A stretch of DNA of 64,000 nt from the NCBI GenBank assembly GCA_020638975.1, contig JACKHN010000003.1:372001-436000 (forward strand), given 5' to 3'. Position numbers and translations under genes: made by a program. Shown here piece by piece: positions 28,388 through 36,538 of the stretch (positions are counted from its first letter, which is position 1; each line of letters begins with the position of its first letter). Origin of the DNA: Planctomycetaceae bacterium (GTDB taxonomy: Bacteria > Planctomycetota > Planctomycetia > Pirellulales > Pirellulaceae). The notes beneath the pieces are model-generated. The model was not told where the DNA came from. It was given only the letters and a program-made list of their open reading frames with translations, and searched no databases.

Positions 28388-30958
28388 ATGTCAGCCACTG
28401 CCCGAAAACCGTTCATCATGCCAAGAAAATCCTTCAAGCGTCCCGGCGCGATTGCATTACTCACCGCAGTCGTCATGGTTGTCTTGCTAGTCTGTGTGGC
28501 GATCGCGATCGACGTGGGGGCGATCGTTCTCGTCAAGACGCAACTGCAAAGCGCCTCGGATTCCGCGGCGCTTGCCTCGGCGACACGACTTGGCTATGGT
28601 CAGGCCGCGATCATTGCTGAAGCGCAAACTTATGCGGGCTTGAATAAGCAACTGGGCGGCGCAAGCGCAGAAATCAACGCCAACGAAGTGGAGATCGGAG
28701 TTTGGAACCGTGCCGCGCGAACGTTTACGCCTGCGCCAAGCGGTAATTCCGTGCGAGTGACGACGCGTGGGACGAATCACGGCTATTTCTTCGCGAAAAT
28801 GTTTGCGAACGATTCATTTTCTTCGGCTGCGACCGCGATCGCTTCGGCAGTACCTCGCGATTTGATTTTCGTCGTCGACCTGTCCGGTTCAATGAACAGC
28901 GACACCGAACCTGCTTGGTCGCCGGAAGCGATCAATGCACAAAGCGGCGTCCCGTTTGGTACCGGCGAAGCGCTGCTGAACACGCTCTACACAGATCTCT
29001 ACGGCACAGTGCCTGGCAACGACTTTGATCTAGCAGACTTCGTCACGAGCAGCGGCTTCGCGCTTTCAGCTCCCGAGTATGCGTATGCGGTTCTCACGAT
29101 GGACGAAGGGCCTCTTTCGACGCATCCGAATAGCAATTACAAAATTCTGCCTGGCGATGGCGAAGCGACTCGTAAGACGAAAGCTTACGCCTGGCTTCGC
29201 GAGCAGGTGATCGGCACGCAGATGAGTGCGGCCAACCCACCCACGTCACAGGTCGCCTACTGGAATCACTACCTTGACTATGTGATTCGTCCCGTTCAGC
29301 ACAGCGTGGCGCCGCCCGATCCACCGCCAGCGATGCCTTCCGAACCTCAACCTCCCAGCCCTCCGAATTATGGTCCTTGTTGGGTGCCCCCACCGCATCA
29401 CTCGCATCACGTACCGACACACGTACCGTCGGGACATGTTCCGCCTCATGTGCCTTTACATGTTCCGTCACATGTGCCATCACACGTGCCTTCGCACGTT
29501 CCAGCACATCACGTTCCCGCACATGTCCCCGCACACGTGCCCGCACATCACACTCCGTTTGGAGGCGGTGGCCCGACGTCGGCTGTGCCAAAGAAGGTGG
29601 AGTGGTACGCAGCTCGACAAACGAATTCGTTAAACCAGGAAGCTACGGAATCGTCACTTCGATCATCCGACGACCTTGTGGCGGTATCGACAACTGCCTT
29701 GCAGAGCGCCGCAATCGCCGGACTGGCGGTCGGAACCAGTGGCGGGTACTACGACCCGACCTGTGTTGCACAGGTCGATGCGGCTTATAACACAGCCTAC
29801 GCCAACTATCAGGCCGCTTGGAATCATTGGAACTCGGTCTTAATTCCTCAATGGCAGGCGGCGCTGCAGGTGTACTACAACGTTTACCTGCCGGCTTACC
29901 TTGCGGAAGCCAAGAAGAAGGGATCGCCACCTTATAACCGTGGCCAGATCCCGCCAAATCCTCCCTTAAACGAATATGGCATGGTCGATCGAATCGCGAA
30001 CATCGGATTCAACTCGTACCAATTCAACAATCCGAACTCGGATCTTACGAGTCTTCCCGCGTCGGTGCCCGCCGCCCACGTCAATAAGATTGGCTATAAA
30101 ACCTATACCCAGTTTCAGGCTGACTTTGGCCGCAACTTTATTCCTGGCACGACACAGGGATTAACTGCCCTTTGTCCACTCTCGGCCCAAAGCGCGTATT
30201 GTCCTTACCATTCGGAAGCGGTGGGTGATTCGGACACCGGCTATGAATCCTTTTCATTTCCGCCTCGCGAGCAGCCCATTCATGCAGCGCGACGATCACT
30301 CATTCGAGCCATCAAAGTTCTGAAGAAGTGGAATAATGGAGTGCCCGCTGACGTCGCAGACAAGGTCGCCGTCGTCGGCTTTGATGGCGACTACCCTGGA
30401 CTTGGAATGACGCCACAGTTGTTGCAGGGACTGACGGCCAGCTACAACACGGCGATGAACTCATGTACGACGATGCAGCCGACTGGAGATAAGCTGGCAA
30501 CGACCGCATTGGAGGCTGGCATGATCATGGCTTACTCGCACATGCAGTCCAACGGTCGACAGTTTACGGACAAGGTTATCATTGTCCTTACAGACGGATT
30601 CCCAAACCTCGTCCAATCTTCGTTTGGGACAATCGATTCGTACGTCAGCAGTGTCTCGGGACCAGATGCGGCCCAGTTCTACTCCAGTGACCCGCTCAGC
30701 TGGTCCAATAGCAAATACTGGTTTAATGGTCCGTTGATGCAAACACGAAAGATGCATGCCGACAAGTATGACGTGTTTGCAGTTGGACTTGGCTTCGGAG
30801 CAGATAGTAACTATCTCAATCGAATGGCCAACCTCGGCGGCACAGCCGGCTTTGGACAAGGCTTGCAGGCTGGGGGCGATCCGACTCAGTATGAAGACAA
30901 CCTGACGCAGATCTTCAAGGATATTATTTTTCAGCCCACGGTGCGGTTGGTTGATTGA
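28388..30958 (+). CDS. tadG: TadG-like pilus protein with split von Willebrand A domain and HVP repeats
   Basis: 856 residues. The N-terminus is a TadG/TadE-type segment: KRPGAIALLTAVVMVVLLV membrane helix, then AIDVGAIVLVKTQLQSASDSA, the motif of Tad-like minor pilins. A von Willebrand A domain starts near 157 with the MIDAS motif DLSGS (164-168), while the next VWA motif, VIIVLTDGFPN, is only at about 729. The roughly 560 residues between contain a proline-rich stretch, eleven HVP motifs (341-388) and a Tyr/Ala/Trp-rich coiled segment. It is on the opposite strand to the tad operon but only 5 kb from flp. A surface adhesion role for the pilus is likely; an ATG at 28418 is an alternative start. 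Confidence 0.82.
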   Translation: MSATARKPFIMPRKSFKRPGAIALLTAVVMVVLLVCVAIAIDVGAIVLVKTQLQSASDSAALASATRLGYGQAAIIAEAQTYAGLNKQLGGASAEINANEVEIGVWNRAARTFTPAPSGNSVRVTTRGTNHGYFFAKMFANDSFSSAATAIASAVPRDLIFVVDLSGSMNSDTEPAWSPEAINAQSGVPFGTGEALLNTLYTDLYGTVPGNDFDLADFVTSSGFALSAPEYAYAVLTMDEGPLSTHPNSNYKILPGDGEATRKTKAYAWLREQVIGTQMSAANPPTSQVAYWNHYLDYVIRPVQHSVAPPDPPPAMPSEPQPPSPPNYGPCWVPPPHHSHHVPTHVPSGHVPPHVPLHVPSHVPSHVPSHVPAHHVPAHVPAHVPAHHTPFGGGGPTSAVPKKVEWYAARQTNSLNQEATESSLRSSDDLVAVSTTALQSAAIAGLAVGTSGGYYDPTCVAQVDAAYNTAYANYQAAWNHWNSVLIPQWQAALQVYYNVYLPAYLAEAKKKGSPPYNRGQIPPNPPLNEYGMVDRIANIGFNSYQFNNPNSDLTSLPASVPAAHVNKIGYKTYTQFQADFGRNFIPGTTQGLTALCPLSAQSAYCPYHSEAVGDSDTGYESFSFPPREQPIHAARRSLIRAIKVLKKWNNGVPADVADKVAVVGFDGDYPGLGMTPQLLQGLTASYNTAMNSCTTMQPTGDKLATTALEAGMIMAYSHMQSNGRQFTDKVIIVLTDGFPNLVQSSFGTIDSYVSSVSGPDAAQFYSSDPLSWSNSKYWFNGPLMQTRKMHADKYDVFAVGLGFGADSNYLNRMANLGGTAGFGQGLQAGGDPTQYEDNLTQIFKDIIFQPTVRLVD
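29408..29551 (+). repeat. In-frame 12-base tandem repeat coding HVPx
   Basis: Eleven CAY-GTN-CCN units code HVP followed mostly by S, A, T, P or L (residues 341-388 of the TadG-like protein). The third bases vary between units (cacgta, catgtt, catgtg, cacgtt), so the repeat is old or selected at protein level. Histidines at every fourth position could bind metal or respond to pH. Confidence 0.9.
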
Positions 30959-31075
30959 CGCGCATCGCGGGACAGCACTCCGAATAATCCGTAGAGCCGC
31001 CAACACGTGAAAGTCTCCACGCTTGATTGAGTCGATTTGAGGCGTTAGGAACAGAGACGCGACTGTGCTTGGCCG

Positions 31076-32083
31076 ATGAGTAGGGATATGCAACATCACA
31101 CTGAACACAATCACTTTCCACGAACGCCCCTCAAAATATTGGCGATCGTCGCAATGGCGATCATGCTAGGTGGTCGCGAAGTAAACGCCGAAAATCCTGG
31201 ATCGTCGAGTCTCGAGACATCCGACAACGACACACGCCAAAGCGAGGCCTCCAACGCTGTGCGCGCGGTCGAAGCACACGCATTCGCGGGCGAGAAACCT
31301 GGTGATGTGCGCGAGGACAACGAACTGAATCTCAAGTTGGTGTGGTGCCCGCCTGGCACCTTCATAATGGGAAGCCAGCCCGGTGAGGACGAATACCGAA
31401 CGAACGAGCATCGGGTGCAAGTGACCTTGTCACGCGGCTTCTGGATTGGCAAGTACGAAGTTGTGCAGGAGGAGTGGGACCAACTCATGGAGTCGAACCC
31501 CAGCGAGTTCTCTCCTACAGGACAAGCAAAGTACAAGATCTTCGGCAAGTCGACGTCGCGTTTCCCCGTTGAGAGCCTGCTCGTCGAAGAAGCAGAAGCG
31601 TTTTGTAATCGCCTGACCGAACGGGAGAGATCGGCAGGACGGCTTCCGACCAACTGTTGCTACACGTTGCCGACCGAGGCCCAGTGGGAATACGCATGTC
31701 GTGCTGGAACAACGACGGCGACCGCGTTCGGCGATCAGTTAAGCAGCGCCGACGCGAACTTCAAAGGCTTCGTTCCGTACAATGGTGCGAAGCGAGGTCC
31801 GTTCCTTTTCCGAACAACGAACGTCGGATCCTATCGCGGCAACGCGTGGGGGATTCACGACATGCACGGGAACGTCTGGGAGTACTGCGCCGGATGGTAC
31901 ACCGACGTCGCTCCCGGCGGAACCGATCCTGAAGCGACAACCAGCGGCACATATCGCATCGGTAAAGGCGGAAGCTGGTTCCACGATGGCCGCTACTCTC
32001 GATCGGCATTTCGGTATTGGATCGAGCCGGATATGAGGCAAGGAACGGTTGGCTTCCGCGTCGCCCTGACAGAAATAGAATAA
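31076..32083 (+). CDS. Secreted SUMF1/formylglycine-enzyme-like domain protein without active-site cysteines
   Basis: 335 residues. A signal-like helix (about 17-35) is followed by an SUMF1 (FGE-sulfatase) domain from about 80: WCPPGTFIMGSQPGEDE, FWIGKYEVVQEEWDQL, YTLPTEAQWEYACRAGTTTA, GIHDMHGNVWEYCAGWY and KGGSWFHDGRYSRSAFR, ending TVGFRVAL. In true formylglycine-generating enzymes the segment after GGSW/Y carries two catalytic cysteines; here no cysteine occurs in that segment. The fold is thus present but sulfatase maturation is unlikely. Related planctomycete proteins are used as lectin-like or regulatory domains. ATG at 31088 is a possible alternative start. Confidence 0.8.
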   Translation: MSRDMQHHTEHNHFPRTPLKILAIVAMAIMLGGREVNAENPGSSSLETSDNDTRQSEASNAVRAVEAHAFAGEKPGDVREDNELNLKLVWCPPGTFIMGSQPGEDEYRTNEHRVQVTLSRGFWIGKYEVVQEEWDQLMESNPSEFSPTGQAKYKIFGKSTSRFPVESLLVEEAEAFCNRLTERERSAGRLPTNCCYTLPTEAQWEYACRAGTTTATAFGDQLSSADANFKGFVPYNGAKRGPFLFRTTNVGSYRGNAWGIHDMHGNVWEYCAGWYTDVAPGGTDPEATTSGTYRIGKGGSWFHDGRYSRSAFRYWIEPDMRQGTVGFRVALTEIE

Positions 32084-32851
32084 GGGCCTTGATCGAAACC
32101 GCCCTAAGTCTTTTCGAAACGTGCGAGATGTGTGGAGCGTTCTGCCCTTGATGCTGAGCTGGAACGAGCAGCGTTCGCAAAGTTCATCGACGATAGTTGG
32201 TATCAGCGCAGGAACTTGCCATGCAGTTTCTCAAAGTGCGGGGGGACCGTGGAACTCACGCTCGAGCGTCGGCTGACACAAACCACCGTATCCGCAGGTT
32301 CAATGGCGAATCCCGAATGATCAATCTCATTCATCAAAGGATGCTATGCCTGGCTGCCGTTCTCGTTTTCGCGTCGCCTCTCGCGGCCAGCGACCTGCAA
32401 AGCAGTGCCCCGATTTCAATTGCAAACGGTGAGATGGTCGTCTGTTGAACATCCGCAATAACAGACGCCACAGATCGTCGCGATCGGACATATCTAGAAA
32501 CCTGCCGTTTTCGACCGCGATGTATACGCTGCCAAAGACACTCAGCATGATATCCTCTTCGTCCGAGACGGCTCGGTTTTGCCTATACAAGCGGGCGAGA
32601 ACTGCACGTACGAGACGGTCGAAGTAGTGCTACCTAATCCGATTCGCGGCGGTCGAGTCGCCGGCCTTCACCAACTCAATCCAATGGCTGACGTTCGTGC
32701 TTTTCGACATGTGGAAAGCCGACAAATGCAAGTTGGACGGGGAACAGAGTTCTCGCACTCCGTGATACCACTTCCAGCTTGGGCGTCGAACTTGGATGCT
32801 ACCCGGTCGGATGGAGTTGGCAAAGAGTGTTCGCAGCGAAGAAGGCGACCG
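32084..32851 (+). pseudogene. Non-coding stretch with decayed coding fragments
   Basis: About 770 bases. At 32320-32446 there is an ATG with a good signal peptide (RMLCLAAVLVFASPLAASDL) that ends after about 43 residues. About 60 bases further on, a different frame reads DRDVYAAKDTQHDILFVRDG and continues without a start to about 32660. Together these look like pieces of one dead gene with frameshifts; the family is not recognisable. I see no RNA gene or promoter. Confidence 0.35.
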
Positions 32852-34183
32852 TCAATCGGTCACCTGGATGTCGCCGCTTTTCTTTAGACGACCGTAACGG
32901 TTCTCGCCGATCAGCCAGACCTGCATCTTGTCGGCGTTCTGAATCACGCTGGCGGGAATGGTCACCTTGCCTGCCTGACGGTCTTCTTTGGTGATGAACA
33001 CGTTGTGCTCGTCCGAACCGTCGGCTGAGTTCTTGAAGTAAACGATGATCGGTTTCATGTTGTCAGACTTGAGTTCGATGTCCCAGGACGTGCCTCGCGA
33101 AATATTCGCGTTCGGAACGCTGAAGTCGACTTCACTGACGGCAAACTCGCAAGCTTGACTCAACGATCCATCCTGCATCACGCAATGAGCAGTGTAATCG
33201 CCGCAAGTAACGAACGAACGTTCCACCACGCCCTTTCCAACAAGCTTGATTTCTTCAATGATTTCGCCGTCCCGCTTGATCACTAGCGACAGAATCCCCC
33301 GGTCGTCACGGTCCATGATATTGATCTTCACGGGTTGTCCCTTGTGGTAGGGAACCCAGTCGCCGCGATCGAGCAACAGGACACGATTGATCTGTGGAGT
33401 TGCCGAGTCGTCTTCATAGTTCGGGAACAAAAACGACTCCGCCTTGTTGCCCCCGCGCCAGGCATCCAGATCGGTAATGCGATACAACTCGCGATTTCTG
33501 GCAGATAAGTGCGCGTCAAAATCACTCGCGCTGCGCAGAGTGTTACTCGTGGTTTGCGGTCGACTTTCTTCGATCCGGACATGGGTCACTTGGCCATCCC
33601 CGCTCCGGACAACTTCCGTCACCAGTTCCACGTGCGAGCCACCGTTCTTCTTGGCTGGCGGCGTATAGATGATATCGCCGGGCTGCGCAGCTTGCGCCGA
33701 CTGTGGCTCGACGATGGTGATGCCTTCGCGAAACTGGGGTCCATGAACCTTGCTGACGTACCAGATGCCGCACTGCAAGGCGTAGCTGGTATAAGACGAG
33801 CAGACTTTGCCGTAGTAGCACTCGGCGTTGCTCACCTTACCATAAAGATTCTCGGTATAGAGAACGCTCTTAGGGTTCTCGACTGCCGCGAGGAAAGTCT
33901 TCAAGAAGATATCGAAGCCGATATATCGACCGACGTGCTTGACACTCGAGTAGGGAACACCGGTGTATTCCTGCCCGGCTGTAAAATGCCCTCCCCGCTT
34001 CGGCATGCCGTCAGTCACCGGAGTCCAGTTCACTCGCGACATGATGCGGGCGTACTCGACCGACTTCTGTTGCCAAGTGAGGGAACCGCCGGTGTTTGGC
34101 TCGTCGCATCTACCGGGTGCCGCATTGGCAATTACGAAAAGACAGAAGAATCCGGCCAATAAAGTTCCTGCGAAGGTTCTCAT
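32852..34183 (-). CDS. Secreted NlpC/P60-like (CHAP-fold) putative cysteine hydrolase
   Basis: 443 residues with a signal peptide (about 1-26). The region 110-220 has the papain-like NlpC/P60 order: a cysteine preceded by a short helix in GKVCSSYTSYALQCG (C128), PGDIIYTPP, a histidine in GGSHVELVTEV (H184), and a polar residue in VRIEESRP. Such enzymes cut peptidoglycan peptides or related amides. The C-terminal half (about 265-440) is beta-rich with no motif I know. Its ATG overlaps a short upstream ORF as ATGA. The catalytic assignment is inferred from order and spacing only. Confidence 0.6.
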   Translation of the reverse strand: MRTFAGTLLAGFFCLFVIANAAPGRCDEPNTGGSLTWQQKSVEYARIMSRVNWTPVTDGMPKRGGHFTAGQEYTGVPYSSVKHVGRYIGFDIFLKTFLAAVENPKSVLYTENLYGKVSNAECYYGKVCSSYTSYALQCGIWYVSKVHGPQFREGITIVEPQSAQAAQPGDIIYTPPAKKNGGSHVELVTEVVRSGDGQVTHVRIEESRPQTTSNTLRSASDFDAHLSARNRELYRITDLDAWRGGNKAESFLFPNYEDDSATPQINRVLLLDRGDWVPYHKGQPVKINIMDRDDRGILSLVIKRDGEIIEEIKLVGKGVVERSFVTCGDYTAHCVMQDGSLSQACEFAVSEVDFSVPNANISRGTSWDIELKSDNMKPIIVYFKNSADGSDEHNVFITKEDRQAGKVTIPASVIQNADKMQVWLIGENRYGRLKKSGDIQVTD

Positions 34184-34458
34184 TGCTGCTTCGGCATACA
34201 GCCGCCGTAAGATTTAGGTGAGGCATCGGTACCGGTGAAGCCGCTTGGCGGTGCCAGCTCCGACATAACAAAAGACCGAAACGCGGTTTGACGTATTTCA
34301 TCGTAAGCAAAAAAGTTACTCGCTGAAACGCGTGGGAACCCATCCAATTGATCCAACCTCAGTGTCGCCATCCGCGAATTGCATTCGGCGTCCACGCCTG
34401 AATTAGGCGATCGGTCCGGACACGCATCCACCGGCGATTCGAAGTGTAGTGCTCCCAT
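34180..34458 (-). CDS. Short ORF coupled to the NlpC-like gene
   Basis: A 92-residue frame (or 62 residues from an internal ATG, starting ATLRLDQLDGF) whose TGA overlaps the ATG of the following gene by the ATGA arrangement used elsewhere in this window. The sequence is polar, with no signal peptide or membrane segment, and I recognise no family. It may be a real coupled gene, or the surviving 3' end of a decayed one. Upstream of it (34459-34559) nothing else is visible. Confidence 0.3.
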   Translation of the reverse strand: MGALHFESPVDACPDRSPNSGVDAECNSRMATLRLDQLDGFPRVSASNFFAYDEIRQTAFRSFVMSELAPPSGFTGTDASPKSYGGCMPKQQ

Positions 34459-34559
34459 TCGCAGTTCGCAGAACTCCGCCCAAGAGCACGCAAGACAAGA
34501 CGGAAGGCATTATAAACACACGGGCTATTCATACATTGCTACTCAGCCATCCGTCATTT

Positions 34560-35599
34560 CGGCTCTTGGTGAGAACCGGCAATGGCGCGGAGCCTCTGAT
34601 TCTCGATGCCTATTTTCCATTCGCACCGCGTGCTCTCTTCCCATCGCTGGCCCTTGCCACCGCGCAACGGCGAGTTGTCGCTGAAGCGGGGCCGAACCAC
34701 GGTATCGTTGTCGGAGGTGAGGACGACCACGGTGTGATCGGCGAGCCCCCTGCGTTTCGATTCACGATAGCACACGCCCCACCGCCTCATCGACCGCCCC
34801 AACCATGGCCGCGAAAGTTGCATTCTTGTGACGTTGCCCTACTGCTGCGTTACAGCTAGGGATTGGGGTGAATGAAGTGAGCCGCTGGCCGTAAGGCCCC
34901 AGGCGCGCCCTGCATTCCTCGCCGCCCGACCGCTTGCGCGTCACGACTCACGAAATGGGCAAACCCTAAAATCAAGGTGTAACGCAGCCCTACGGGCCGT
35001 TTGCTATTTCGTTCGACGAAATCCGCGCGACCCCGGATCGGTGTATGGACCGCATGAATCGATAAGTACATGAAGAAGGTCTTGTCGGTGGTCTGTTCGA
35101 GTAGTGCGACCGCTTCGTTGGCTAGACGATCGGTCAGATAAAGGCCCTCGCGTTGCGACTCGGTCAGCAAACCATGCCACCCGTTCGCCAAACCTCTGTA
35201 CGGATTAGCAGTAGCTCGGCGGCGCACCTCTCGCCACGCCGGCGATTTTCACGTCGAACCCATGATCTCCTGGGTACCGCCTGTCGGACCCAGATGCCAT
35301 TTGCCGATGTGATACGTGGCATAGCCGTCGTCGTGGAGAGCTTCGACAAGCGTCGTATACTTGTGATTCAGACGCCGATTCCATTGCAGTGCGAGCAGTC
35401 TGGTGTCGGTCCGATTCTGCCCAGGGATACAATCCGTCCAGCCGAGGTTTTCGAACATGATGAAGGCCACGTTCGGGCGCCGGGGCGGTGCCGCGACAGC
35501 GACTCGATCTACGTCCATAAGGAGCAACGCCGCCGTTGAGGCTAGACCTAGGACAGCGGGGAGCATTTGGCAAAGGCGTACGACGTTCATGGGCAACAA
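34560..35599 (-). pseudogene. Decayed arylsulfatase gene, catalytic cysteine region lost
   Basis: Sulfatase landmarks appear in order on the minus strand but in different frames. A signal peptide and RPNVAFIMFENLGWTD come first, then IPGQN with LVEALHDDGYATYHIGKWHL, then GFDVKIAGVARGAPPSY in another frame, LTDRLANEAVALLEQ with MYLSIHAVHTPIRG, then NATFAAMVGAVDEAVGRVLS, DHTVVVLTSDN and SPLRGGKGQRWE. The segment between LGWTD and IPGQ, which should hold the CxPSR formylglycine site, is deleted. A repeat element (34845-34987) is inserted after HTPIRG. The gene is clearly dead. Confidence 0.85.
34845..34987. repeat. Repeat element inserted in the sulfatase pseudogene
   Basis: About 143 bases bounded by inverted ends CTGCGTTACAGCTAGGG and CCCTAAAATCAAGGTGTAACGCAG. 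The right end matches the right end of repeat family 1 (CCTAAAAT..GTAACGCAG at 40411-40427), but the family's central palindrome is absent, so this is a diverged or different member. Sulfatase coding sequence is recognisable on both sides. Confidence 0.55.
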
Positions 35600-35611
35600 C
35601 TCCTTCAGCCA

Positions 35612-36538
35612 TTATTCATTTACTTTCACGGGAAGTAGTTCGTTCGTCCGGAGAAACTGCTGTGTATGAAGCATCGACGCGTTGAACAAATCGAGTTCGA
35701 AGATCAGGTAGCCGTGAGTGCCGTCGGAGTGCGAAACGAGTTCGCATTGGTTACCCGCTTCCAACATCTTCGCGTGAAACGCGACAACTCCAGCGTACGG
35801 CGTGACCGTATCGGTGGTGCCGTGGAAGAGGATCGTTGGAGGGAGGTCTGCACGGACGTGATGGACGGGCGAAATTTGTTGCCACGAGTCGCCAATCTTC
35901 TTTTGGCCGTATCCGTGCGGCGAAGTATCGATGACCGGGTAATACAATACCAGCGAGTTGGGAACCGAAGAAACGTTGACATCGTCTGAATCTTCGTTGA
36001 CCTCGTGAAACAATGCGGTGCCCGCCGCCACATGTCCACCGGCCGAGCAACCAGCAACGACAATTTTGTCCGGATCGATTCCCAAGGGTTCCGCATGCTG
36101 ACGCAGGTAACGAATCGCCGACCGACCGTCCTTTACGCAATCAAAGACCGTCACCCGAGAGTCCTTGCGTAGCAGCCGGTATTCCACGCTGATTGCGACC
36201 ATGCCGAGATCTCGAAAATAGTCGGCGAAGGGATACGTCCGACGCGGCGTTCCGCCTGTCCAGCCTCCACCATGAAAGATAACGAACGCACTTCGCCGAT
36301 CACCGAGTCGGTGTCCAGCAGGCTCGAACACATGCAGCCGTAGATCCCGCTCGCCGATCCGCTTGTAGACGACCTTACGACTCGGCTCCATCTGCGCTGC
36401 GATAGGGTCAAGCGGTCGCTGCGGTTGTAGTTGTGCATTCGTTACGCGAACGGCGCAGGCGAGGCTGATAAAGATTCCCAAAGCCAGAACTAATCTCGAC
36501 CGAACTGGTTGCGACTGAATTGCAATCGTTTCACTCAT
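35612..36538 (-). CDS. Secreted alpha/beta hydrolase, carboxylesterase-like
   Basis: 308 residues. Signal peptide about 1-35 (ending VTNAQ). The hydrolase core has the oxyanion-hole motif FVIFHGGGWTGG and the nucleophile elbow VAGCSAGGHVAAG, in which Ser is in G-x-S-A-G-G, then DTVTPYAG with the acid and GTHGYLIF with the histidine. This is the BD-FAE/xylan-esterase type often used on plant or algal polysaccharide acetyl groups. The ATG overlaps the upstream FAD-oxidoreductase stop (ATGA), so the two are translated together. Confidence 0.87.
   Translation of the reverse strand: MSETIAIQSQPVRSRLVLALGIFISLACAVRVTNAQLQPQRPLDPIAAQMEPSRKVVYKRIGERDLRLHVFEPAGHRLGDRRSAFVIFHGGGWTGGTPRRTYPFADYFRDLGMVAISVEYRLLRKDSRVTVFDCVKDGRSAIRYLRQHAEPLGIDPDKIVVAGCSAGGHVAAGTALFHEVNEDSDDVNVSSVPNSLVLYYPVIDTSPHGYGQKKIGDSWQQISPVHHVRADLPPTILFHGTTDTVTPYAGVVAFHAKMLEAGNQCELVSHSDGTHGYLIFELDLFNASMLHTQQFLRTNELLPVKVNE

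Noticed and set aside
29408..29551. Short regular repeats looking like a CRISPR array
   Set aside because: The period is 12 bases, in frame and without spacers; it codes HVPx within a large protein.
31076..32083. Sulfatase-activating formylglycine-generating enzyme
   Set aside because: Fold motifs match, but the catalytic cysteines after GGSW are missing.
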